Positions 8,235-16,162 of a DNA stretch of 34,991 bases are shown here, piece after piece. Within the stretch, counting starts at the first letter, position 1, and each line of letters begins with the position of its first letter. Made by a program: the position numbers and the translations under genes. The notes below the pieces were generated by a model, which was given only the letters and a program-made list of their open reading frames with translations, was not told the DNA's origin and searched no databases. This DNA is from Methylomicrobium sp035916875 (GTDB lineage Bacteria > Pseudomonadota > Gammaproteobacteria > Methylococcales > Methylomonadaceae), in contig NZ_JAXUHN010000046.1 in assembly GCF_035916875.1 (NCBI RefSeq), positions 1 to 34,991 on the forward strand, written 5' to 3'.

Positions 8235-9587
8235 ATGAAAAAGCGATTATTTTGTGCAATAGTGCTTGGCCTGCCGGTTTATGCGGCCGCGACGGAACCG
8301 AAAGTATCGGAACATATACTGAAAAACGGCCTGAAAGTTTTGGTTCAGGAGGATCACCGCTCGCCGGTCGTGGTCTCGCAGGTCTGGTACAAGGTCGGTT
8401 CGAGCTATGAACCGGGCGGCATCACCGGCATTTCGCACATGCTCGAACATATGATGTTCAAGGGTACCGACAAGCACAAGCCGGGCGAGTTTTCTAGGAT
8501 CATCGCGGAAAACGGCGGCGATGAAAATGCGTTTACCGGCACCGACTACACCGCCTATTTTCAAACGATGAACGCCTCCAGGCTCGCGGTCAGTTTCGAA
8601 CTGGAAGCGGATCGGATGCGTCATCTGCATCTCTTGCCCGACGAATTGAAGAAAGAACTGGAAGTCGTGACCGAGGAGCGCCGGATGCGCACCGAGGACA
8701 ATCCGCAGGCGAAGGTCGGCGAATATTTCTCGGCGGCAGCGTACACAAACAGCCCTTACAAGCATCCGGTGATCGGTTGGCCGGCCGATATCGCGAATTA
8801 CAAGGTCGAGGATTTGGAGGCCTGGTACCAGCGCTGGTATGCGCCGAATAACGCGACCTTGGTCGTCGTTGGCGATGTAAAGACCGATGACGTTTTCGCG
8901 CTGGCCGAAAAATATTTTGCCGAACTGAAACCGAGCGAGATCAAGCCGATCAAGCCGCAAACCGAAATGCCGCAAGTCGGCGTGCGCAAGATCACCGTGA
9001 AGGCGCCGGCCAAGCTGCCTTATCTGACGATGGGCTACAAAACGCCGTCGCTCGCGACGGCGGAGAACGAAGGGGAAGCGTATGCCCTGGAAGTGCTGGC
9101 CGGCGTCTTGGACGGCGGCAACAGCGCACGGTTGTCTTCGCGTCTGGTGCGCGGCAAGCAGATCGCGGTCAGCGCTGGGGCCGGATATAGCCTGACTTCG
9201 AAATTGCCTTCGCTGTTTGAACTCGAAGGCACGCCGGCGGACGGCAAAAAAATTACGGATCTCGAGGCGGCGTTTAAAAAAGAGATAGCTGATCTTCAAT
9301 CAACGCTGATCAGCAAGGAAGAATTGCAGCGGATCAAGGCGCAGGTGTTGGCGAATCAGGTTTATCAGCGCGATTCCAATTTTTATCAGGCGATGCAACT
9401 CGGCACGTTCGAAACGGTCGGTCTTGGCTGGCAAAAAGTCGATGAGTACGTCAAGAAGATTAATCTGGTTACCGCCGAGCAAGTGCGCGACGTCGCGAAA
9501 AAATATCTGATCGAGGACCATCTGACCGTGGCCTATCTGGATCCGCAGCCGATTAATGAAAAAGCCGTCAACAAGGGAGACAAGTAA
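8235..9587 (+). CDS. M16 family zinc peptidase, catalytic subunit, 450 aa
   Basis: A signal peptide (MKKRLFCAIVLGLPVYAAA) sends the protein to the periplasm. The inverted zinc motif HMLEH is at residues 68-72, and the third ligand is probably Glu148 in VVTEERRM, 76 residues on, as in the family. A second, degenerate M16 domain follows. The ATG has a good RBS (GAGGGA, three to five bases upstream). The stop overlaps the next M16 gene by one base (TAATG), indicating coupled translation and a heterodimer of active and inactive subunits. The substrate is not known. Confidence 0.9.
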   Translation: MKKRLFCAIVLGLPVYAAATEPKVSEHILKNGLKVLVQEDHRSPVVVSQVWYKVGSSYEPGGITGISHMLEHMMFKGTDKHKPGEFSRIIAENGGDENAFTGTDYTAYFQTMNASRLAVSFELEADRMRHLHLLPDELKKELEVVTEERRMRTEDNPQAKVGEYFSAAAYTNSPYKHPVIGWPADIANYKVEDLEAWYQRWYAPNNATLVVVGDVKTDDVFALAEKYFAELKPSEIKPIKPQTEMPQVGVRKITVKAPAKLPYLTMGYKTPSLATAENEGEAYALEVLAGVLDGGNSARLSSRLVRGKQIAVSAGAGYSLTSKLPSLFELEGTPADGKKITDLEAAFKKEIADLQSTLISKEELQRIKAQVLANQVYQRDSNFYQAMQLGTFETVGLGWQKVDEYVKKINLVTAEQVRDVAKKYLIEDHLTVAYLDPQPINEKAVNKGDK

Positions 9588-10903
9588 TGCGTAGAAGTTT
9601 GTTGGGATTATTTTTGCTCGCGCTCAGCCAGGCAGTCTGGTCGTCAGTCACTATCGAGCATTGGCAAACCGCGCAAGGTTCCCGGGTGTTTTTCGTGCAT
9701 GCCGGCAGTTTGCCGATTGCGGACATCGTGGTCGCTTTCGACGCGGGCAGTGCGCGCGACGGTAAGCAGGCGGGCCTCGCGGCGCTGACATCGGGGTTAT
9801 TGGATACCGGCGCGGGGCAATGGAATGCGGATCAGATTGCCGAACGCTTCGAAAGTGTCGGCGCGAATTTCGGCGCGAGTATTTCGAGCGACATGAGCAG
9901 CGTCATGCTACGGACGCTGACCGACAAGCCGCTATTCGACAAGGCGATCGAGACGATGCATGCGATCTTGACCCAGCCCGCGTTCAAGGAAGCCGATTTT
10001 CAGCGCGAGAAAAAGCGGACGTTGGCCGGCCTGAAACTGCGCGAGGAATCGCCCGGCGATTTGGCCGACATTGCCTTCTCGAAGGCACTGTATGGCGATC
10101 ATCCCTACGCGCATCCCGACAGCGGCATGATCGAAACTGTCACCCCTTTGAAAGCGAGCGACTTGCGCGCATTTTACCGCCAGTATTACGTTGCCGCGAA
10201 TGCGGTCGTCGTGATCGTCGGCGACTTGACCAAGGAACAGGCTGAACAGACGGTTGCAGCCTTGTTGAAGGATTTGCCGGCCGGACAAAAGCCCGCGCCG
10301 CTGCCCGATGTGGTGATGCCAGCCAAGGCCGGCAGCCAACATATCAAGTTTCCTTCCACGCAAACGCATGTGCTGGTCGGCATGCCCGGCATCGACCGAA
10401 AGGATCCGGATTTTTTCAGCCTCTATGTCGGCAATCACATCCTCGGCGGCAGCGGGCTGGTGTCGAAACTGTTCGATGAAATCCGCGAGAAACGCGGTCT
10501 GGCTTACAGCGCTTCCAGCGCGTTCAGGCCGATGCGTAAAAAAGGGCCGTTCGTGCTGGGGTTGCAAACGCGCAACGACCAAACCGGCGAGGCGTTGCAG
10601 GTGCTGAATCAGACATTGTCGGACTTTATCGCGAAAGGCCCGACCGAAGCGGAATTGACCGCAGCGAAGAAAAACCTCACCGGCGGTTTTCCGATGCGTT
10701 TCGACACAAACAAGAAACTCGCCAATTATGTTGCGATGATCGGTTTTTATGAGTTGCCGCTCGATTATCTGGATACTTTCACGCAGAAAGTTGAAGAAGT
10801 CACTGTGGCCTCGATAGTCGATGCATTCAAGCGGCATGTTGATCTGCAACTGTTACAGACCGTGACCGTCGGCGACGACGCGAAAGCGAAAAGTGGCAAA
10901 TAA
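9587..10903 (+). CDS. M16 family peptidase, non-catalytic subunit, 438 aa
   Basis: The fold is M16 but the HxxEH motif is absent: the aligned stretch reads AGLAALTSGLLDTGAG. The C-terminal half keeps the substrate-binding Arg/Tyr pair in REKRGLAYSASS. A signal peptide is visible (LLGLFLLALSQAVWS). It probably pairs with the upstream HMLEH subunit in the periplasm, as mitochondrial processing peptidase subunits do; this is inferred from the domain split and the coupled start. The next gene (rsmD) starts with GTG inside its last codons, so the three form one operon. Confidence 0.88.
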   Translation: MRRSLLGLFLLALSQAVWSSVTIEHWQTAQGSRVFFVHAGSLPIADIVVAFDAGSARDGKQAGLAALTSGLLDTGAGQWNADQIAERFESVGANFGASISSDMSSVMLRTLTDKPLFDKAIETMHAILTQPAFKEADFQREKKRTLAGLKLREESPGDLADIAFSKALYGDHPYAHPDSGMIETVTPLKASDLRAFYRQYYVAANAVVVIVGDLTKEQAEQTVAALLKDLPAGQKPAPLPDVVMPAKAGSQHIKFPSTQTHVLVGMPGIDRKDPDFFSLYVGNHILGGSGLVSKLFDEIREKRGLAYSASSAFRPMRKKGPFVLGLQTRNDQTGEALQVLNQTLSDFIAKGPTEAELTAAKKNLTGGFPMRFDTNKKLANYVAMIGFYELPLDYLDTFTQKVEEVTVASIVDAFKRHVDLQLLQTVTVGDDAKAKSGK

Positions 10904-11447
10904 AATCCGCATCATCGGCGGCGAATGGCGCAGTCGCTTGTTGCATTTCGACGATGTGCCGGGGCTACGGCCGACGCCGGCGCGCGTCCGCGAAACGCTT
11001 TTTAACTGGCTGCAATATGATGTCGCCGGCAGCCGCTGTCTGGATTTATTTGCGGGCAGCGGTGCGCTGGGTTTCGAGGCTGCCTCGCGCGGCGCGAGGG
11101 AAGTCGTGCAGGTCGAAAGCGATGCGAAGGCTTGTAAAAATCTGCGGGCGAATGCATCCGCGCTGGGCGGGGATAAAAATCGGATTATCGAGAGCGATGT
11201 AGAGCGGTTTTTAGCCGGGCGCTCGGAGGCCTTCGACCTGGTCTTTATGGACCCGCCCTTCGCGAAAAATCTGGCGGTAAAAACCTGTCTGCTGCTGGAG
11301 CAAAACGGCTGGCTGGCCGGTTATGCAAAAATCTATGTCGAAACCGAGGTCGATCTCGAATTGATCGGAATGCCGGACAACTGGCGGATGTTGAAACACA
11401 AAACGGCGGGCGAAGTGGCTTATCGGCTGTTCGCCCGAGCATCGTAA
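10893..11447 (+). CDS. rsmD: 16S rRNA (guanine966-N2)-methyltransferase RsmD, 184 aa
   Basis: RsmD methylates G966 of 16S rRNA using S-adenosylmethionine. The sequence has the family start IRIIGGEWRSRLL, the LRPTPARVRETLFNWL segment, SAM motif I (LDLFAGSGALGFEAASRGA) and the catalytic DPPF motif (VFMDPPF). The length is normal. The start is GTG, overlapping the M16 gene by 11 bases. Clustering of rsmD after an M16 pair is common in gammaproteobacteria. No unusual features. Confidence 0.93.
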   Translation: MANKIRIIGGEWRSRLLHFDDVPGLRPTPARVRETLFNWLQYDVAGSRCLDLFAGSGALGFEAASRGAREVVQVESDAKACKNLRANASALGGDKNRIIESDVERFLAGRSEAFDLVFMDPPFAKNLAVKTCLLLEQNGWLAGYAKIYVETEVDLELIGMPDNWRMLKHKTAGEVAYRLFARAS

Positions 11448-11462
11448 TTGACTTACACTATC

Positions 11463-12926
11463 ATGAAATACAAAGATCTTCGCGACTTCATCGCGCAACT
11501 CGAAAAAACCGGCGAACTCAAGCGCGTCAAAGTTCCTGTCGACCCTTATCTCGAAATCACCGAAATTTGCGACCGGACTTTGAAAAATTGCGGCCCGGCG
11601 CTGCTGTTCGAAAATCCGGTCGGTTCGAAAACTCCGCTGCTGGGCAATTTATTCGGCACCGCGCACCGGGTCGCAATGGGCATGGGCGCGGATTCGGTCG
11701 GCGAATTGCGCGGCATCGGCGAACTTTTGGCTTATCTGAAAGAACCCGAACCGCCCAAAGGCATGAAGGACGCGTTCGAAAAGTTTCCGGTATTCAAGCA
11801 GGTCCTGAACATGACGCCGAAACTGGTCAAGGAAGCCCCCTGCCAGCAAGAAGTTCTCGAAGGCGGCGACATCGATTTGAGCAATTATCCGATCCAGACC
11901 TGCTGGCCCGAAGACGCCGGGCCATTGATTACCTGGCCCTTGGTTATCACCAAAGGCCCGTTCAAGGAACGGCAAAATCTCGGCATTTACCGCCAGCAGG
12001 TGATCGGCAAGAATAAGGTGATCATGCGCTGGCTGACGCATCGCGGAGGCGCGCTGGATTTCAGGGAATGGCAAAAAACGCATCCGGGCGAACCGTTCCC
12101 GGTCGCGGTCGCGCTGGGCGCCGATCCTGCGACGATCCTCGGCGCGGTTACGCCGGTGCCGGATTCGCTGTCCGAATATGCGTTTGCGGGACTTTTGCGC
12201 GGCAGCAAGACCGAGGTTGCGAACTGTTTGAGCAACGAGTCGCTGCAAGTCCCGGCCAGCGCCGAGATAGTGCTCGAAGGCTTCATCTATCCCGGCGAAA
12301 CCGCGCCCGAAGGGCCGTTCGGCGATCACACCGGCTATTACAACGAAGTGGACGAATTTCCGGTGTTCACGATCGAGAAGATCACCCAGCGCCATAGTCC
12401 GATCTATCACAGCACCTACACCGGCCGCCCGCCCGACGAACCGGCGATCCTCGGTGTTGCGCTGAACGAAGTGTTCGTGCCGATCCTGCAAAAACAGTTT
12501 CCGGAAATCGTCGATTTCTACTTGCCGCCGGAAGGCTGTTCGTACCGGATGGCGGTGATCAGCATGAAGAAGCAGTACGCCGGCCATGCCAAACGGGTGA
12601 TGTTCGGCACCTGGTCGTTTTTGCGCCAGTTCATGTACACCAAGTTCGTGATCGTGGTTGACGACGATGTCGACGTGCGCAACTGGCAGGACGTGATCTG
12701 GGCGATCACTACGCGCATGGACCCGGCCCGCGACCTGGCGATCCTCGAAAACACCCCGATCGACTATCTCGACTTCGCCTCGCCGGTTTCCGGTCTCGGC
12801 TCGAAAGTCGGCTTTGACGCGACCAACAAATGGCCTGGCGAAACGAACAGAGAATGGGGCCGGCCGATTGCGATGACCGAGGCGGTTGTCAAAAAGGTGG
12901 ATGCGATGTGGGAAAGTTTGTTTTAG
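11463..12926 (+). CDS. ubiD: 4-hydroxy-3-polyprenylbenzoate decarboxylase UbiD, 487 aa
   Basis: UbiD removes the carboxyl group of 4-hydroxy-3-polyprenylbenzoate in ubiquinone synthesis and needs prenylated FMN made by UbiX. I use ATG 11463, since MKYKDLRDFIAQLEK aligns with the E. coli start; an upstream in-frame TTG at 11448 lies directly after the rsmD stop. Family blocks include GNLFGTAHRVAMGMG, the cofactor-binding YRQQVIGKNKVIMRWLTHRGG, EGPFGDHTGYY and the metal-binding region near PDEPAILGVALNEVF. The length matches bacterial UbiD. ubiX is not in the window. It follows rsmD closely and may be read through from it. Confidence 0.93.
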   Translation: MKYKDLRDFIAQLEKTGELKRVKVPVDPYLEITEICDRTLKNCGPALLFENPVGSKTPLLGNLFGTAHRVAMGMGADSVGELRGIGELLAYLKEPEPPKGMKDAFEKFPVFKQVLNMTPKLVKEAPCQQEVLEGGDIDLSNYPIQTCWPEDAGPLITWPLVITKGPFKERQNLGIYRQQVIGKNKVIMRWLTHRGGALDFREWQKTHPGEPFPVAVALGADPATILGAVTPVPDSLSEYAFAGLLRGSKTEVANCLSNESLQVPASAEIVLEGFIYPGETAPEGPFGDHTGYYNEVDEFPVFTIEKITQRHSPIYHSTYTGRPPDEPAILGVALNEVFVPILQKQFPEIVDFYLPPEGCSYRMAVISMKKQYAGHAKRVMFGTWSFLRQFMYTKFVIVVDDDVDVRNWQDVIWAITTRMDPARDLAILENTPIDYLDFASPVSGLGSKVGFDATNKWPGETNREWGRPIAMTEAVVKKVDAMWESLF

Positions 12927-13046
12927 GTAAGAATTTCGAGGCTAATGTGTGAAGTGTCTTCGTTCAATTGAATACGTTATCGCTCAACAGGGATTATTAC
13001 AATTAACCTATTCTGCCGAGCGATTTCGAGTCAGGCGGTGCTTACA

Positions 13047-14423
13047 CTATTTTTTTGCGAGCAAATTTGTAACACCGTCGGGCTTATTTGCGCTGTAGAG
13101 GGAATACGCATTGAACACCATTTGATGCGCCCGCCCGAGCTTTTCCTGAGTAAAGTCGATCGCGAATTTCTGGGTCAGTTGCTTGCCGTCCCAGGCATAA
13201 CCTTTAAGGAATTGCTCGTTATCCGCGCCTTTCTTGTCCCAGTTCGCGAGCAGCGAGGAAGTGTAATAGAGGCGTTTGCCGTCCCAGCTCGATGACACCA
13301 TATTCACCTGCGCGCCGATCTTTTGCTCGTAAACCTGTTTCGGCTTGTGCGGATCGGTGATGTCGAATGCGCGCGTCTTGCCGTCCATGAAGGTATTGAC
13401 CCAAAGCATCTTGTCGTCGCTCGAGATCGAGATATCGACCGGCAGCGGCACCTTGGACGGATCGCCGACATCGGCGACTTCCTTCGCCTGCCATTCGCCC
13501 TTGTCGTTCTCAAAGATCAGCCAGATTTTGGAGGTCAGAGCGGTGCTGGTAAAACAATAGTTGTGATTCTCGCCCCAGGCGCAGCGGATTTCGAGCGGCG
13601 CACCGGGCACGTCGAAGATTTTTTTCGGCTGCTTGCTGTGCAGGTTCCATTGCACGACCGTATTGCCGAAGCGCTTCATCGCTTCCGGATCGTTCAGCAT
13701 CTTGCCGAAATCCATCATGTAATTCGACCAGCCGGTAAACGACGAGGTCAGCATCAGGTTGCGCCGCGGCAATACCCGCAAATCGTAGCCGTAGCCGTCC
13801 GCATATTTGCCGGTCTTGACCGCGCCTTGCAGATCGCTGTCGGTCGGCGTCCAGTGGGTCGTGACGTAATCGCCGTCATTGGTGTATTCGACGATGCCGG
13901 TGCGGCCGCCGTGGTCCTTGTTGTTTGACAGGCCGGTAATGATCATCCGGCCCGGCAGCGCATAGGTCGTATGCGGGCCGACCACGCCGCCGCTTTTCGC
14001 GACGAAATCGGTTATCGTCTTGACCAGCTTCGGTTTGGCCGGGTCGCTATGCACATCGAAAATGAACATCTTGCTGGTGTCCAACGATGCGGCCCATAAA
14101 AATTGGCGGTCGTCGGTAAAGCCGGAGTGATGCGCTTCGTTGCGGCCGCCGACCGAGAGCGTGCTGACGACTTTGCCGTAAGACTTGGACTGCGGATTCA
14201 CATCGACCGTAACCAGCTTGTCCTGCTCGTCGCCGACGCCTTCCGCGCCCAGCGTCCAGACATAGACGAAATCTTCCTGGCCGACGATTTTGGCCATGTA
14301 TGGCGACTGGCAGGTTTCGTCGGCGAAAACACTCTGGCTGCCTAGGCTTGCCAAGGCAAAGGTGGATGCCGCAAAGGCACAGGCCCGAACCAGGGTGCGT
14401 AGCGGGTGTTTATTATTTCTCAT
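13047..14423 (-). CDS. SBP56 family methanethiol oxidase (selenium-binding protein), 458 aa
   Basis: The protein belongs to the SBP56/SELENBP1 family, whose bacterial members oxidise methanethiol to formaldehyde, H2S and H2O2. Family blocks include NEAHHSGF, GPHTTYALPGR, PRRNLMLTSSFTGW, DISISSDDKMLWVNTF, WDGKRLYYTSSLLANWD and GRAHQMVF. The His residues in the HHSG, GPHTT and RAHQ segments are those proposed to bind copper. I choose ATG 14423, with AGAGAGG seven bases upstream and a typical Sec signal peptide ending VFA-DE; a longer open frame starts at 14492 inside the ferredoxin gene. It lies one base after that gene's stop, so coupling is likely. Confidence 0.88.
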   Translation of the reverse strand: MRNNKHPLRTLVRACAFAASTFALASLGSQSVFADETCQSPYMAKIVGQEDFVYVWTLGAEGVGDEQDKLVTVDVNPQSKSYGKVVSTLSVGGRNEAHHSGFTDDRQFLWAASLDTSKMFIFDVHSDPAKPKLVKTITDFVAKSGGVVGPHTTYALPGRMIITGLSNNKDHGGRTGIVEYTNDGDYVTTHWTPTDSDLQGAVKTGKYADGYGYDLRVLPRRNLMLTSSFTGWSNYMMDFGKMLNDPEAMKRFGNTVVQWNLHSKQPKKIFDVPGAPLEIRCAWGENHNYCFTSTALTSKIWLIFENDKGEWQAKEVADVGDPSKVPLPVDISISSDDKMLWVNTFMDGKTRAFDITDPHKPKQVYEQKIGAQVNMVSSSWDGKRLYYTSSLLANWDKKGADNEQFLKGYAWDGKQLTQKFAIDFTQEKLGRAHQMVFNAYSLYSANKPDGVTNLLAKK

Positions 14424-14424
14424 G

Positions 14425-14625
14425 TCAAGCCTCTCTTTTGTTCTTATCGTTAACGACTTGAAGCGCCCCGGCAGGACACTGGTATACCACATTTTTGATT
14501 TCTTCCTCGCTCGCCTTGCCCGTATCGATCACGAATTGGTCATCTTCAACCTTGAACACCTCGGGCAGCGAACTGACACAGACGCCAGTGTGACAGCATT
14601 TATTTTGATTCCATGTAACTTGCAT
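14425..14625 (-). CDS. Small ferredoxin-like protein, 4Fe-4S mono-cluster (Fer4_19 type), 66 aa
   Basis: The sequence has Cys at CCHTGVC and CPAGAL, with VFKVEDDQFVID between. This fits the divergent mono-cluster 4Fe-4S family (PF06902), which uses fewer Cys than classical ferredoxins. A role in electron transfer is likely; the partner is unknown. It sits between the DUF4242 and SBP56 genes, with 18 bases to the first and one to the second, in one operon. It has no signal peptide, while SBP56 does, so the two would act in different compartments. Confidence 0.75.
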   Translation of the reverse strand: MQVTWNQNKCCHTGVCVSSLPEVFKVEDDQFVIDTGKASEEEIKNVVYQCPAGALQVVNDKNKREA

Positions 14626-14643
14626 GGCGGCTTCTCCGTCGGA

Positions 14644-14922
14644 TTAATGACTTTCCGCGGTAGCCGGATCGATAACCGTTTTGACTTCGGAGATTCTATT
14701 CGCCGGAAAGCCGCCTTTCTCTGCATGCTCCTTGATGCTTGCTTCGTCGGGCGCGATATAGACGCAATAGATTTTGTCGCCGGTCACATAACTTTGCACC
14801 CACTGAATTTTTGGCCCCATCGCATGCAGAACACTGCATGATTTTTGTGAGATACCTTGCAGTTGTTCGGCCGTTAAAGCACCGGCATTCGGAATTTCGC
14901 GTTCGATGATGTATTTTGGCAT
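14644..14922 (-). CDS. DUF4242 domain protein, 92 aa
   Basis: The sequence MPKYIIEREIPNAG..TAEQLQGISQKSC and the IQWVQSYVTGDKIYCVYIAPD segment are typical of DUF4242, a small ferredoxin-like-fold family that includes nickel-binding SCO4226 of Streptomyces. A metal-binding or sensor role is possible; no activity is proven. GAGGAG sits about eight bases before the ATG. It is the second gene of the TetR-controlled operon, 55 bp after tetR, and is followed closely by the ferredoxin-like gene. Confidence 0.8.
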   Translation of the reverse strand: MPKYIIEREIPNAGALTAEQLQGISQKSCSVLHAMGPKIQWVQSYVTGDKIYCVYIAPDEASIKEHAEKGGFPANRISEVKTVIDPATAESH

Positions 14923-14977
14923 TGCAATTCTCCTCTTGGTTTTGGATGAGCCGCCGTGTCGTTCGGCGGGATGTGGA

Positions 14978-15574
14978 TCAAGTCTTAAAATAATCTCCTA
15001 GCAAATCGCGGCAGCATTGTTTCAGCGGCTCGGACGATTGTTCGATTTTCATGCGCAACAAAGCGCCTTGCCAGGTATTCACCAAAAGATCGGCCATCGT
15101 TTCGGCCGATTTGTCGGTTCTAACCGTGCCTTGCCGCTGCGCGGTCAATAGTCCCTGCACCAATAAATCACGGTAGCGGCGCACGGCTGTCTGCAGCGAC
15201 TCGCGGCACAGTTCGCTGGAATCGCCGACCTCGCCCATCAAATTGCCGAGCAAGCAGCCGCCTTGAAAGCCGGCCTGTTCCAACGCGTCGATCAATTCGG
15301 CGAAATAACGGTTGATCGCGGTCAACGCATTGATTTCCTGGTTCTGTAAATGACCGTCCAATTGCCGGATGAACGGCTCGATATAGTGCTGGATTACCTC
15401 CGCCGCGAAACGCTCCTTGCTGCCGAAATAATTATAAAAAGATCCCTTCGGAATCTGCACCGCATCGAGAATTTCCTTCAGCCCGGTGCCGTGATACCCC
15501 TGCTGCATCAGCAAGGTGACGCCTTGGCTTAATAGGTTTTCACGATTGAATTGTTTTTGTGATTTAGCTTCCAT
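14978..15574 (-). CDS. TetR/AcrR family transcriptional regulator, 198 aa
   Basis: The N-terminus is a TetR helix-turn-helix: NRENLLSQGVTLLMQQGYHGTG, then LKEILDAVQIPKGSFYNYFGSKERF. The all-helical C-terminal part ends with a GALLRMKIEQSSEPLKQCCRDLL stretch similar to NemR-like regulators. I choose ATG 15574; an upstream in-frame start at 15610 would put the 12-bp palindrome (15586-15597) inside the coding region. The order tetR, DUF4242, ferredoxin, SBP56 with short gaps indicates one autoregulated operon. The ligand is unknown; a thiol or electrophile would fit the operon and NemR relatives. Confidence 0.87.
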   Translation of the reverse strand: MEAKSQKQFNRENLLSQGVTLLMQQGYHGTGLKEILDAVQIPKGSFYNYFGSKERFAAEVIQHYIEPFIRQLDGHLQNQEINALTAINRYFAELIDALEQAGFQGGCLLGNLMGEVGDSSELCRESLQTAVRRYRDLLVQGLLTAQRQGTVRTDKSAETMADLLVNTWQGALLRMKIEQSSEPLKQCCRDLLGDYFKT

Positions 15575-15585
15575 AGAAAAATAAT

Positions 15586-15597
15586 ACGACCGGTCGT
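15586..15597. promoter_or_regulatory. Palindromic operator candidate for the TetR regulator
   Basis: ACGACCGGTCGT is a perfect 12-bp palindrome, 12 bases upstream of the tetR ATG. Its ACCGGT centre matches the core of NemR-type operators (GACCGGTC). It is well placed to repress tetR and the three genes behind it. Confidence 0.65.
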
Positions 15598-15791
15598 CTT
15601 GTTGTGTCAAGATAATTTTTTGCTGAGACTCATGGCAACCCTCCTAAGTTATGGCCGGTTGTCCCTTTTCCTGGCGGGAGAAGGGACTTTAACGGCATTG
15701 AGGCTTAAAGCGCAACTTGCGCCTTGTTTCTTTCGTCTTTTTTCGCATTCGCATTACAATACCCCCCAATTCAACTCAACCCTTTCATCCC

Positions 15792-15842
15792 ATGGAAAAA
15801 ATCAAAGTCCTGTTTGTCTGCATGGGCAATATCTGCTCATAG
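15792..15842 (+). pseudogene. 5' fragment of a low-molecular-weight protein tyrosine phosphatase gene
   Basis: ATG 15792 begins MEKIKVLFVCMGNIC, the N-terminal strand and start of the P-loop (CxGNICRSP) of LMW protein tyrosine phosphatases, which are about 155 residues long. The expected Arg-Ser-Pro after NIC is missing: the frame reads one Ser codon and then TAG. Everything to the right belongs to an integrative element, so the gene has been split inside its active-site loop. The other part should lie at the far end of the element, outside this window. Whether the element restores a full gene there cannot be seen. Confidence 0.8.
15815..15842. other. Left attachment site (attL) region, inferred
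   Basis: The LMW-PTP sequence stops matching between codon 15 and codon 17, about 320 bp from the end of an integrase gene that faces it. The crossover core probably lies within the codons for VCMGNIC, since conserved active-site codons make a dependable target. Exact limits need the right end of the element or an empty site. There is no tRNA gene at the junction. Confidence 0.55.
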
Positions 15843-15875
15843 AGCTTCATCCTTATAGATCAATCACATAGAAAG

Positions 15876-15908
15876 CGCCCCAAAACCGCCCCAAAACCGC
15901 TCCAATAT
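15876..15908. repeat. Tandem 11-bp repeats next to attL
   Basis: CGCCCCAAAAC occurs twice in tandem (15876-15886 and 15887-15897), followed by a degenerate third unit starting CGCTCCAA. The repeats lie 35-70 bp inside the element from the junction, where lambda-type integrases have arm-binding sites. The integrase here has a lambda-like arm-binding N-terminus, so this role is plausible. Confidence 0.5.
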
Positions 15909-16045
15909 AAATTGGGCAATTTCAGGCAGTTTTTATCGATTTTTGGCCCCCTGAAAGGTGATTTATCCGGAATTATGTAGCAACTGCACAAAGCCCCGGA
16001 TAGCCGCCCGGCCTAAAATCCTGCCCATTATTTTTGGGAGGGGTT

Positions 16046-16150
16046 ATGGCGGAATCGCATGTGATATCGGGTTTGGTAACCAAGCGGTTGGCGGATCGGA
16101 TGCGCGTCAACCAGTCTAAACATCGGGGAAGGATGGCACAGCCGAGTTAG
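16046..16150 (+). pseudogene. Short ORF beginning MAESHVISGLVTKR, likely remnant of an island gene
   Basis: A strong Shine-Dalgarno (GGGAGGGG) stands just before ATG 16046. The first 14 residues match, from memory, the start of a coiled-coil protein often found beside integrases in genomic islands (MAESHVxSGLVxKR, then AELAG). After residue 14 the sequence diverges and stops after 34 residues, suggesting an internal deletion. It could also be a real small peptide. It faces the integrase gene, with 12 bases between the two stops. The rest of 15843-16162 holds the tandem repeats and no other gene that I can support. Confidence 0.4.
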
Positions 16151-16162
16151 GAAGAAAGGTAC

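Noticed and set aside
9587..10903. Second M16 gene as a degraded pseudogene because HxxEH is missing
   Set aside because: The frame is intact, it keeps the Arg/Tyr motif, and inactive M16 partners are normal in two-subunit peptidases.
15599..15871. 90-aa open frame covering the tetR upstream region and the LMW-PTP start
   Set aside because: It has no family resemblance and overlaps the phosphatase start in another frame, which is clearly recognised.
15876..15908. CRISPR array
   Set aside because: The 11-bp units are in direct tandem without spacers, and no cas genes are present in the window.
15843..16045. tRNA gene at the island border
   Set aside because: No cloverleaf could be found; the target is the LMW-PTP coding sequence.
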